Notes: a model not told the origin generated them from the sequence alone. Positions 1 to 6,405 are shown, numbered from the stretch's first letter. The stretch is 9,314 nt of DNA from Clostridiales bacterium (GCA_029267975.1 JAJUHH010000088.1:1-9314); one strand, 5' to 3'. Numbers and translations are program-made.

Positions 1-1302
1 ATTGAATATGGTAACCTGGATTTCTTCCATCAGCAGGATTGCCTTTATACAGTTTCATTAAGAGGAATAATTAATGGGGAGCCTCAGAAGGTCAATCGGG
101 TGGTTACCAGTCTTGCAGGGGCCATTGATCCCTACAAGAATTATGATCAGTATGCTCAGTTGGCAAAATCTGAGGAGCTGCGCTTTGTCGTATCCAACAC
201 CACAGAGGCAGGTATCACCTATGATGAAACGGATCGTTTGGAGCTGTGCCCACCCAAGACCTATCCCGGTAAGCTGACCAAGTTTTTATATGAAAGATAT
301 CAGCATTTTCACGGAGATAATAGCAAGGGGCTTATTATCCTGCCGGTGGAGTTGATTGATGATAACGGTATTGTATTAAAGCAGACAGTATTACGACTGG
401 CAAAGCTCTGGGGTTTGGAAGAGAATTTTAGCACTTGGATGACAGAAAGCTGTGTCTTTACCAGCACCCTAGTAGACCGCATCGTTACCGGCTATCCCAG
501 GGAGGAAGCTGAAAAGCTCTGGGAGGAGTATGGATATCGGGACAATCTGATTGTCACCGGTGAACCCTTTGCCTTATGGGTCATTGAAAGCGAGAAGAAG
601 ATAAAAGGTGAGCTTCCCTTAGTGGCTGCCGGACTTCCGGTAATATTTACGGATAATCAGAAGCCCTACAAGCAGAGAAAGGTTCGGATCCTCAATGGAG
701 CACATACCTCCTTTGTATTGGCATCCTACCTTGCGGGCAATGATTATGTGCTTGAATCCATGGAGGATGATCTGATTCGGGAATTTATGACTAAGACCAT
801 CTATGATGAGATTATCCCTACCTTAAAGCTTCCCAGGGAGGAGTTGCTAACCTTTGCAGAGGCGGTGGAGTCTCGTTTCAGAAATCCATATATCAAGCAT
901 GCATTACTGTCTATTGCCCTGAATTCGGTGTCCAAATGGAAGGCAAGATGCCTGCCCAGCTTCCTTGATTACGTTAATAATACCGGGACTCTCCCCCGGC
1001 ACCTGACCTTTTCCCTGGCGGCTCTGATGGCATTCTACACGGGAAGTGAGATTAAGGATAAGGCGCTCATAGGGCATCGGGGAGAGGAAAGCTATCCGAT
1101 TCTGGATGATGAGGCGGTACTTGAATTCTTCGCCCGGTATTCGACGGGTGAGATAGAGGAATATGTCCTGAAGCTCTTAGGCAATATATCCTTCTGGGGT
1201 CAGGATCTGAACAAGATAGAGGGACTGACACAGGCAATTAGCGAATATCTGAAGAAGATCAGAAGCCTTGGAATAAGAGAAGCGATGAAAGGTCTTGATT
1301 AA
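1..1302 (+). CDS. uxaB: Tagaturonate reductase (altronate oxidoreductase), 5'-truncated by window edge
   Basis: This enzyme reduces D-tagaturonate to D-altronate with NADH in the cytoplasm, the second step of galacturonate breakdown after UxaC. The frame is open from base 1, so the gene starts upstream of the window; GTG at 100 is only an internal codon. 433 residues are visible. Recalled alignment with E. coli UxaB (about 483 aa) suggests about 50 N-terminal residues are missing, including the glycine-rich NAD-binding motif. Visible family hallmarks are FVVSNTTEAGITY, STLVDRIVTGYPR and RFRNPYIKHALLSIALN. The catalytic signature of the mannitol dehydrogenase/UxaB superfamily, K-x4-N-x2-H, is present with Lys at 679-681, Asn at 694-696 and His at 703-705. 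The stop codon TAA (1300-1302) abuts the ATG of uxaA, so the two are surely co-transcribed. The family assignment is very secure; mannitol or fructuronate reductases are relatives but fit less well beside uxaA. Confidence 0.96.
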   Translation: MEYGNLDFFHQQDCLYTVSLRGIINGEPQKVNRVVTSLAGAIDPYKNYDQYAQLAKSEELRFVVSNTTEAGITYDETDRLELCPPKTYPGKLTKFLYERYQHFHGDNSKGLIILPVELIDDNGIVLKQTVLRLAKLWGLEENFSTWMTESCVFTSTLVDRIVTGYPREEAEKLWEEYGYRDNLIVTGEPFALWVIESEKKIKGELPLVAAGLPVIFTDNQKPYKQRKVRILNGAHTSFVLASYLAGNDYVLESMEDDLIREFMTKTIYDEIIPTLKLPREELLTFAEAVESRFRNPYIKHALLSIALNSVSKWKARCLPSFLDYVNNTGTLPRHLTFSLAALMAFYTGSEIKDKALIGHRGEESYPILDDEAVLEFFARYSTGEIEEYVLKLLGNISFWGQDLNKIEGLTQAISEYLKKIRSLGIREAMKGLD

Positions 1303-2814
1303 ATGCCGGAAGTATTAAAAATACATAAACTGGATAATGTTGCTGTAGCATTAAAACCCCTGTCTGCGGGGCAGAAGGTAACAGTGGACGGGGAAGAAAT
1401 CACACTGTCGCAGGAGATTCCGGCGGGGCATAAATTTGCCCTGGAGGAGCTTGCTGCAGAGAGCACGATAATCAAATACGGCTATTCCATCGGTAAAGCC
1501 GCTGCACCCATCCGAAAGGGGGAATGGGTCCATAATCATAATATTAAAACAGCCTTGGGTGAAATCCTCCAATATGAGTATCACCCTGAACATACACAGT
1601 CCCTATCTCTTAAGCAGAGTGAAGAGTGTCATAAGTTTCAGGGCTATCGGCGGGAAAAGGGACTGGCAGGAATTCGCAATGAGATTTGGATCATCCCTAC
1701 GGTGGGCTGTGTGAATGATGTAGCCAAGCAGATCGAGAGACTGGGTAAGGAATATCTGACGGATAACAGATATCTGTCTGATAAAATCGATGCTCTGGTG
1801 GCTTATACCCATCCCTATGGCTGCTCCCAGCTGGGTGACGACCAGAGCAACACCCAGAAGATCTTAAGCGGACTGATCAATCATCCCAATGCTGCAGGTG
1901 TTCTTGTCCTTGGCCTTGGCTGTGAGAACAACAGCATTGAGGAGATGAAGAAGCAGATCGGTACTTACTCTCAGGATAGGGTGAAGTTCTTAGTCTGTCA
2001 GGAGTATGAAGATGAGATTGAACAGGGCCTTGCCTATATCAGGGAATTGATCGACTATGCCTCAGGCTTTCAAAGGGAAGCGATTGATGCAAGTGAGCTG
2101 ATCATCGGATTAAAATGCGGCGGCTCGGACGGTTTCTCCGGAATTACCGCTAACCCTACTGTAGGAGCCTTCTCTGATCTGCTGGTTGCCGAGGGCGGGA
2201 CCACCATATTGACGGAAGTACCGGAGATGTTCGGTGCAGAGATCATCCTGATGGATCGCTGCGCCAATGAGGAGCTGTTTCATAAGACTGTGTCCCTGAT
2301 CAATGATTTTAAGCAGTACTTTATCGATCATAAACAGCCAATATACGAAAATCCTTCTCCCGGTAATAAGAAGGGTGGAATCTCTACTTTGGAGGATAAG
2401 TCTCTGGGCTGTACCCAAAAGTCAGGGGATGCCATCATAAGCGGAGTCTTAAAATACGGGGAGCCTGTAAAAAGTAAGGGGCTGATGCTCCTGAGTGCAC
2501 CGGGCAATGACCTGGTAGCATCTACTGCCCTGGCAGCATCCGGCGCACATATAGTCCTATTTACCACAGGCAGAGGCACCCCCTTTGGCTCACCGGTACC
2601 CACCATTAAGATAGCCAGCAACAGTACCCTGGCAAAGACAAAGAAGAACTGGATCGATTTTGATGCAGGAAGACTGCTTGAGGGTATGACCTTGCAGCAG
2701 CTTTCAGAGGAACTATTTCAACTGGTCCTTGAAACAGCCAGCGGTAAGAAGGTAAAAAGCGAAGAGAACGGCTATCGCGATATTGCAATCTTTAAGCAGG
2801 GGATAACCCTGTAA
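1303..2814 (+). CDS. uxaA: Altronate dehydratase
   Basis: UxaA dehydrates D-altronate to 2-keto-3-deoxy-D-gluconate, using the product of the preceding uxaB. It is a metal (iron)-dependent cytoplasmic enzyme of the UxaA/GarD family. At 503 aa it is full length. The N-terminal SAF domain spans roughly residues 1-90 (KIHKLDNVAVAL, GHKFAL, IKYGYSIG). The catalytic UxaA part follows, with IPTVGCVNDVAKQI (131-144), THPYGCSQLGDD (169-180), LGLGCENN (203-210), LKCGGSDGFSGITANP (270-285), SLGCTQK (367-373) and LFTTGRGTPFGSPVPT (419-434). Conserved Cys residues at 136, 174, 207, 272 and 370 are the sort of positions used for metal or structure in this family. The ATG directly follows the uxaB stop (TAAATG). 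The only ribosome site is AAAGG at about 1288-1292 inside uxaB, so translational coupling is likely. Galactarate dehydratase GarD is the main alternative, but the neighbour settles it. Confidence 0.97.
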   Translation: MPEVLKIHKLDNVAVALKPLSAGQKVTVDGEEITLSQEIPAGHKFALEELAAESTIIKYGYSIGKAAAPIRKGEWVHNHNIKTALGEILQYEYHPEHTQSLSLKQSEECHKFQGYRREKGLAGIRNEIWIIPTVGCVNDVAKQIERLGKEYLTDNRYLSDKIDALVAYTHPYGCSQLGDDQSNTQKILSGLINHPNAAGVLVLGLGCENNSIEEMKKQIGTYSQDRVKFLVCQEYEDEIEQGLAYIRELIDYASGFQREAIDASELIIGLKCGGSDGFSGITANPTVGAFSDLLVAEGGTTILTEVPEMFGAEIILMDRCANEELFHKTVSLINDFKQYFIDHKQPIYENPSPGNKKGGISTLEDKSLGCTQKSGDAIISGVLKYGEPVKSKGLMLLSAPGNDLVASTALAASGAHIVLFTTGRGTPFGSPVPTIKIASNSTLAKTKKNWIDFDAGRLLEGMTLQQLSEELFQLVLETASGKKVKSEENGYRDIAIFKQGITL

Positions 2815-2820
2815 TCCTAT

Positions 2821-2863
2821 GTCTTATTAAATGCAGAGGTAAGACTTGAGAAACGAACCTCTG
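2821..2863 (+). other. Pseudoknot-like overlapping stems just after uxaA
   Basis: Two stems can be drawn. GTCTTA (2821-2826) pairs with TAAGAC (2840-2845), and CAGAGG (2834-2839) pairs with CCTCTG (2858-2863). The 5' half of the second stem lies in the loop of the first, which is H-type pseudoknot geometry with loops of about 7, 0 and 12 nt. The second stem alone, followed by TTT at 2864-2866, could instead be a weak terminator of the uxaBA operon, but the T-run is too short to be convincing. A second CAGAGG copy occurs at 2920-2925. These pairings are seen in the sequence; the folding is inference. Confidence 0.3.
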
Positions 2864-2993
2864 TTTCACCAAGGGTGCATAATATGATGTCCCTTATATG
2901 CATGTTGATCAAAAGCCCACAGAGGATGGGAGATTCGCAGTAAAGGATAGCGGAAGGCAGTCAAATAAGGAAAAGCCAAACTAATAGATAGCT

Positions 2994-3292
2994 AAAGACA
3001 GGGGAGCAGGAGAAGGACTGAAAGCGTCCCTGTGAAAACATCAGACAAAATCGTTCTTGCACTTAGAGTGAAGATGAGAAGAATAAAAAATGCCACAAGC
3101 TGAGGGGCGAGCAGCCATGGAGGGCTGCGAGAGGCGTATGGAACATGGAGGTTCCTATACGCCGTACCCGTATAATCGGTGAAATATTAATCCCATTTTT
3201 TATTGTTCTATTCTTCACTCCTAGTGCAATAGATTGCGGTCTTTGATTTTCACAGGGACGCTTTCGTTCCTTCTCCTGCTCCCCGTCCCTTT
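2994..3292. repeat. Giant imperfect inverted repeat (putative structured RNA or MITE-like element)
   Basis: The gene-free stretch 2815-3326 is dominated by one palindrome. Positions 3001-3038 pair with 3247-3284: 17 perfect pairs (3001-3017 with 3268-3284), one C-U mismatch, one G-U pair, then 19 perfect pairs (3020-3038 with 3247-3265). Further in, TTGCACT..GAGTGAAG (3057-3073) pairs with 3213-3229 except for two bases. The 11-mer AATAAAAAATG (3082-3092) pairs perfectly with 3194-3204. The outer ends weaken into GAC/GTC and AAA/TTT. The middle, 3093-3193, folds separately (see 3111-3163). I recognise no known RNA: SRP, 6S, tmRNA and RNase P landmarks are absent. The element starts about 180 bp after uxaA and ends 34 bp after niaX on the opposite strand, between two convergent genes. 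It could be a noncoding RNA, the shared 3' UTR of the convergent transcripts, or a non-autonomous transposon; TA dinucleotides at 2993-2994 and 3295-3296 would suit the last. Confidence 0.85.
3111..3163. other. Twin hairpins with identical ATGGAG loops in the centre of the palindrome
   Basis: GCAGCC (3111-3116) pairs with GGCTGC (3123-3128) around the loop ATGGAG. Just after it, GGCGTAT plus GGAAC (3133-3144) pairs with GTTCC plus ATACGCC (3151-3155, 3157-3163), with one bulged T, around the same hexamer ATGGAG (3145-3150). The 3' strand of the second stem can alternatively pair downstream: TATACG (3156-3161) with CGTATA (3169-3174). Repeated loops of identical sequence on unrelated stems point to selection on the loop, hence to a structured RNA, but no function can be assigned. 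Confidence 0.6.
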
Positions 3293-3326
3293 GTTAATTC
3301 GTACATAATTTTATTAATTAATTCTC

Positions 3327-3899
3327 TTACGCTGCAGACTTATTCACCCGCTTGATCTTCGCATTGGCCGGTATCATCACCACATGCTGCAGCGGGATCC
3401 ACACAAATACTGCAATACCAAAATCAACCATACTGTGGATAATGGTACCCAGGCCAACCAATACAAAGATAAAATATAAGCTGGTGCTGGTTCCGGTTCC
3501 GAAATAGTAGAAGCAAACGGCTGTAACTTCTGCAATTGCATGGATCACTGCCAGGAGCAGGCCAAATGGTATTGCAGTCTTTGAAGAAGCCAGCAGGTTG
3601 TTTCTCTTCTTTAATATGAGAGCTCCGGTGGTTGCAAAAATTAAGTGGGTTAATGCCCGCAGTACAATAACCATGGGAAAGCCGGCAAACAAAAAGCCGA
3701 TACTGGATATGATTGCGACAGAAATGGTCACAGCCGGTGAGATAAACATGGCAATGAATACGGGAACATGACTTGCCAGCGTATAGGAGGCAGGTTCAAC
3801 GATTATTTTGGGCATTACCATAGGAATTAAGATACCGATGGCGCTGAGCAGTGCTGCTACCGTCATTACTTTTACTTTGCTTGTTACATTTTTAGACAT
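3327..3899 (-). CDS. niaX: ECF transporter S component, niacin-type (NiaX-like)
   Basis: This is the membrane substrate-binding (S) subunit of an energy-coupling factor importer, which needs the shared EcfA/EcfA'/EcfT module encoded elsewhere. At 190 aa with about six hydrophobic segments it has the usual S-component size. The N-terminal MTVAALLSAIGILIPMVMP helix and the stretch PASYTLASHVPVFIAMFISP (about residues 36-55) then GFLFAGFPMVIVLRALTHLIFATTGALIL (about 68-96) resemble the NiaX group as I recall it. NiaX is predicted to take up nicotinate or nicotinamide for NAD salvage. The ATG is preceded by GGAAGGG about 7 bases upstream. The gene has its own consensus promoter and an operator-like dyad at the start site, which supports regulation by vitamin supply. 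The S-component call is strong; the substrate is inference and could be another vitamin. Confidence 0.8.
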   Translation of the reverse strand: MSKNVTSKVKVMTVAALLSAIGILIPMVMPKIIVEPASYTLASHVPVFIAMFISPAVTISVAIISSIGFLFAGFPMVIVLRALTHLIFATTGALILKKRNNLLASSKTAIPFGLLLAVIHAIAEVTAVCFYYFGTGTSTSLYFIFVLVGLGTIIHSMVDFGIAVFVWIPLQHVVMIPANAKIKRVNKSAA

Positions 3900-3952
3900 A
3901 CGAACCCTTCCCTTTCTTATTCCGTAAGTTTAGCAGTAGCTATTAGAATGTG

Positions 3953-3989
3953 AAGGACCTGTCTGAGGCAAGTCAGACAGTGGGTCCTT
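3953..3989 (-). promoter_or_regulatory. Stable stem-loop in the niaX 5' leader
   Basis: AAGGACC (3953-3959) pairs with GGTCCTT (3983-3989), and TGTCTGA (3960-3966) pairs with TCAGACA (3973-3979). The loop is six bases and there is a three-base bulge at 3980-3982: 14 pairs in all. It lies between the predicted start site (about 4017) and the niaX ATG at 3899, so it is in the mRNA leader. No T-run follows it on the minus strand, so it is not an ordinary terminator. It may stabilise the mRNA or be an attenuation element. I do not recognise a known riboswitch. Confidence 0.6.
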
Positions 3990-4001
3990 TACATCCGACA
4001 T

Positions 4002-4023
4002 GATAGCTGTCTTGTCAGCTGTA
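4002..4023. promoter_or_regulatory. Operator-like dyad over the niaX transcription start (candidate NiaR site)
   Basis: The 22-bp site has half-sites of the form A-n-AGCTG-n-C around a central TT: ATAGCTGTC, then TT, then GTCAGCTGT. It begins immediately downstream of the -10 box at 4024-4029, so a bound protein would cover the transcription start and block initiation. The arrangement, and a resemblance to the GTGTC..GACAC-type sites I recall for the niacin-sensing repressor NiaR (YrxA), suggest repression when niacin is plentiful. The dyad is seen; the regulator is inference. Confidence 0.55.
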
Positions 4024-4053
4024 ATTATAGTGTATATCTGCTTGGTCTGTCAA
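4024..4053 (-). promoter_or_regulatory. Consensus sigma-A promoter of niaX
   Basis: Read on the minus strand, TTGACA (4048-4053) and TATAAT (4024-4029) are both perfect consensus hexamers separated by 18 bp. The predicted start is near 4016-4017, giving a leader of about 118 nt. A promoter this strong on a vitamin transporter gene implies that expression is set by repression, which fits the adjoining dyad. Confidence 0.88.
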
Positions 4054-4132
4054 TATAATTATTCATTGCTCGTGAAATATTTATTAAAATATTTTATAGA
4101 AGTGAAAGAAACCGATCAATAGGAGAAGGCGC

Positions 4133-4210
4133 AAAAAAGCTGCTCTATGGTGAAGCGATACCCTATATCAGATACTTTTTCACAATAGGGCTCACTTACC
4201 ATAGAGCAGC
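4133..4210 (-). terminator. Rho-independent terminator of the acetyltransferase-MFS unit
   Basis: On the minus strand a 13-bp perfect stem, GCTGCTCTATGGT (4198-4210 read in reverse complement) with 4139-4151, is followed by six T (4133-4138). The long loop contains a second stem, CCCTAT (4161-4166) with ATAGGG (4185-4190). It begins about 20 nt after the MFS stop codon. It ends the minus-strand operon before the niaX promoter. The rest of 3900-4229 is niaX control sequence, with nothing else evident at 4054-4132. Confidence 0.88.
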
Positions 4211-4229
4211 ATTATTATGTACATAAGCT

Positions 4230-5657
4230 TTATTTTAATCGTCCGTCCTCCCGGTTGACATCAATTTTCTGGGTTTCAATAAAGTACTTAATGTATAATG
4301 TAGCCAGAACTATAATGCCAAAGCCGATCAGATTTAGGATCTGCTGGGGATAGATTTTAAAGCCCAGCAATTGCAGGTCTGCCGCCTTAATGATTGCCAG
4401 CAGCTTACCGGAAATCACTGATACCAGAAAACCAAACAAACCGCAGACAGAGGAAGTGATGGTAAGCCAAACCATACGCTTATCGCTGCGAAAGAAGTCA
4501 AGCTGGATACCAAATAATCCAATACCGATAAAAGCCCATGCCGTCGATCCCAAGCAGCTGGCCAGGATATACATTGGATAAGCATTGAAGGGCATGGTAA
4601 AGGCTAATACAAGAAAATTAAGTCCCAGCATGAAGAGGGCAAAGCGAAGCAGTTTCCCCATTCCGTGCTTATCCGCCATTCTTCCCAGCTTAGGCGTTAT
4701 ATAGATGCGATAGAGATTCAGGATGAAGCTAACTACCATGATAAAGGTATAGGAAAGCTTCAGGTCATTGATATAGTAACTGGAGTTAAATGGTGCACAA
4801 GAATAAAAGGCCAGTGTATACAGGCACTGAACAGAAAATGCCTTACGGAATTTATGATCCAGAACTGCCTCTCTAAGCTCTGAGAGGATACTCTGACTTT
4901 TTGTTACCTGGCTTTTTTCCTTTGCCTTTTTGGCAAGGCGGCCATGCATCTCCTTGCCTTCCTCATTCAGATAGGAAACCTTGGGTTCCTTCATCAGGGA
5001 CAAGCTTACCACATTAATGACTACAAGGATAAAGATAATAATACCGATCAGGATAAAACCGGTCAGAATGTTTCTTCCTTTAAAGTAATCAAGGATCATT
5101 CCACAGACCAGCATCAGACTGGATACGGTAAACACTGCAAAGGAATCCTTAATAGAGAAATATTTCCCTCTTAAGCGACTGGGTACCAGACTGGCGATCC
5201 AGTCCTGGGTAGCGGGATTTCCGATCTGTACAAATATCTGACCGATAAAATACAGGGCAGCAATGAGAATGGCCTTTATTTCCTTGCCGATCGGAAAGAG
5301 TGGTATAAAAAATAATAAGGCAAACAGAAGTCTTTGAAGAGCGGTTATGGTAACAAGAAATTTAAACTTCTTAAGCCTCTTCATATAGTTAATCAGGAAG
5401 AGCTGCGTCAGAGCAGCAAAACTGAGCAGGGAGGAAATAATACCGATATTGGAATCAGAGATTCCTGTAAAGGTCATCAGGGTTGCCAAAAAGGTTCCTC
5501 CGGCAAGCTGAGCAATGGTCTGCGCAGCAGAATCTGCTGTTGTATAATAGATGCGGCTCTTCTTCAGGTCCTCCTTTGATTCGGGTAAAGCCATAAAATA
5601 AATTCTTCTAAGCTGACCAATGACGTAACGATGCATATATGTGAAATTGAAAGACAT
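4230..5657 (-). CDS. Major facilitator superfamily transporter, substrate unknown
   Basis: A 475-aa integral membrane protein with about 12 hydrophobic segments and a charged central loop around residues 225-265 (EEGKEMHGRLAKKAKEKSQ), the usual split between the two six-helix halves of MFS carriers. The loop SLVPSRLRGKYFSIKDS (about 157-173) resembles the RGxxFS/N signature after helix 4 to 5 of many MFS proteins, and GRMADKHGMGKLLR (about 326-339) is a motif-A-like loop between helices 8 and 9. The substrate cannot be read from the sequence. It lies 44 bp after the GNAT gene with no terminator between, so the two are probably co-transcribed. The start is uncertain: at the first ATG the AAGAGGA site is only one base away. 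The ATG at residue 22 (MALPESKEDLKK), which looks like a more usual N-terminus, has only a weak AGAAG ribosome site. Confidence 0.88.
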   Translation of the reverse strand: MSFNFTYMHRYVIGQLRRIYFMALPESKEDLKKSRIYYTTADSAAQTIAQLAGGTFLATLMTFTGISDSNIGIISSLLSFAALTQLFLINYMKRLKKFKFLVTITALQRLLFALLFFIPLFPIGKEIKAILIAALYFIGQIFVQIGNPATQDWIASLVPSRLRGKYFSIKDSFAVFTVSSLMLVCGMILDYFKGRNILTGFILIGIIIFILVVINVVSLSLMKEPKVSYLNEEGKEMHGRLAKKAKEKSQVTKSQSILSELREAVLDHKFRKAFSVQCLYTLAFYSCAPFNSSYYINDLKLSYTFIMVVSFILNLYRIYITPKLGRMADKHGMGKLLRFALFMLGLNFLVLAFTMPFNAYPMYILASCLGSTAWAFIGIGLFGIQLDFFRSDKRMVWLTITSSVCGLFGFLVSVISGKLLAIIKAADLQLLGFKIYPQQILNLIGFGIIVLATLYIKYFIETQKIDVNREDGRLK

Positions 5658-5701
5658 GTCCTCTTAAGACCCTCCATTGTGTCTTTTATCTTATGTTCAA
5701 G

Positions 5702-6193
5702 TTATTCAGTTGTTAAATTATTCAGTGCTGCACCTTCAAGACGGTATACAGTCCACTCGTCCATAGCAACAGCGCCTTTCTTCTTATAAAAGGCTATGGA
5801 CGGCTCGTTCCATTTCAGGCAGGACCATTCAAAGCGCCCATAATTATGTTCCTTGGCATACCTGGCAAGATAAGTAAATATTGCTGATCCAAAGCCCATA
5901 TTCCGATATTCCTCTTTCACAAATAAATCCTCAAGATAAATTCCCGGTCGACCTAAGAAAGTGGAAAAGTTGGTGAAGAATAATGCAAAGGCAACCGGCT
6001 TATTCTGATATTCACCGATCAGTACCTCTGCCTTCTTCTGTACAAAGATGGTCTTGGCAAGTAATTCTTCTGTTGCCACAACTGCATCGGACATCCGTTC
6101 ATATTCTGCCAGCTCTTTGATAAAGGCAAGGATTAAGCCCACATCCTCGAGGGTTGCCATACGAATTTTAAAATCCTCAATTTTCTGTTGCAT
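5702..6193 (-). CDS. GNAT acetyltransferase, spermidine/spermine N1-acetyltransferase (SSAT/SAT2)-like
   Basis: An acetyl-CoA-dependent N-acetyltransferase of 163 aa, a single GNAT domain. The acetyl-CoA pyrophosphate-binding motif is R97-NMGFG-102 within VKEEYRNMGFGSAIFTYLARY. The preceding strand IYLEDLFV (85-92) has the Glu/Asp pair typical of the SSAT group. NEPSIAFYKKKGA (129-141) supplies Y136, matching the general-acid tyrosine of SSAT and SAT2 enzymes. The N-terminal IRMATLEDVGLILAFIKELAEYERMSD also follows this subgroup closely. Substrates in the subgroup are polyamines or thialysine-like amines; which applies here is unknown. The ATG is preceded by AGGA at a short distance. It is the first gene of a probable two-gene unit with the MFS carrier, so acetylation and export of an amine is possible but unproven. 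Confidence 0.87.
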   Translation of the reverse strand: MQQKIEDFKIRMATLEDVGLILAFIKELAEYERMSDAVVATEELLAKTIFVQKKAEVLIGEYQNKPVAFALFFTNFSTFLGRPGIYLEDLFVKEEYRNMGFGSAIFTYLARYAKEHNYGRFEWSCLKWNEPSIAFYKKKGAVAMDEWTVYRLEGAALNNLTTE

Positions 6194-6405
6194 TTTGTCC
6201 TGATTGCCCCCTGCTTATATTAATGAAAAGATATGTGCAAGTATTGGTAATAAGCATTGTCTGTATTCCCTGTTCAAGCTTCAGTATAGCTGAAAGCGAC
6301 ATTTTTTTCAATGAGTAAAGTAAGTTAAACATTGACTATTTTCAGCAGAATGATAAAATGGTAGTAACTTTTTGACAAGTCTTATATTAGGAGGCGGTAA
6401 TACCC
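6194..6405. promoter_or_regulatory. Divergent intergenic region between the GNAT gene and ridA
   Basis: This 212-bp spacer must contain the promoters of both divergent units. The ridA side is clear (see 6332-6359). On the GNAT side only weak candidates appear, for example TTGCAC with TATAAG at a short 15-bp spacing near 6213-6240. A small dyad, TTCAG-TATAG-CTGAA (6280-6294), sits midway and could be an operator, but it is short enough to be chance. Confidence 0.4.
6332..6359 (+). promoter_or_regulatory. Probable sigma-A promoter of ridA
   Basis: TTGACT (6332-6337) is followed after 16 bp by TAAAAT (6354-6359). This would start transcription near 6366, leaving a leader of about 40 nt that contains the AGGAGG ribosome site at 6389-6394, 11 bases before the ridA ATG. 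The TTGACA at 6372-6377 has no -10 at proper spacing. Confidence 0.6.

Noticed and set aside
100..1302. GTG at 100 as the start of uxaB
   Set aside because: The frame is open to base 1 and the upstream codons align with UxaB (for example DCLYTVSLRG), so the gene begins outside the window.
2110..2418. 102-codon open frame on the minus strand within uxaA
   Set aside because: It lies wholly inside a full-length, strongly conserved gene, with no ribosome site or family resemblance; a shadow frame.
2834..2866. Rho-independent terminator for uxaBA
   Set aside because: A 7-bp stem with a 16-nt loop is followed by only three T. It is kept only as a possible pairing, not called as a terminator.
3131..3168. 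Resemblance to group II intron domain V (GCGTATGG..CCTATACGCCGTAC)
   Set aside because: The catalytic AGC triad, the GAAA-type loop and the conserved 3' strand are missing, and there is no reverse transcriptase or domain VI nearby.
3171..3176. TATAAT on the plus strand inside the palindrome, as a promoter -10 box
   Set aside because: No acceptable -35 hexamer lies 16-19 bp upstream (the sequence there is GAGGTT), and no extended TGn is present. It is better explained as part of the CGTATA alternative stem.
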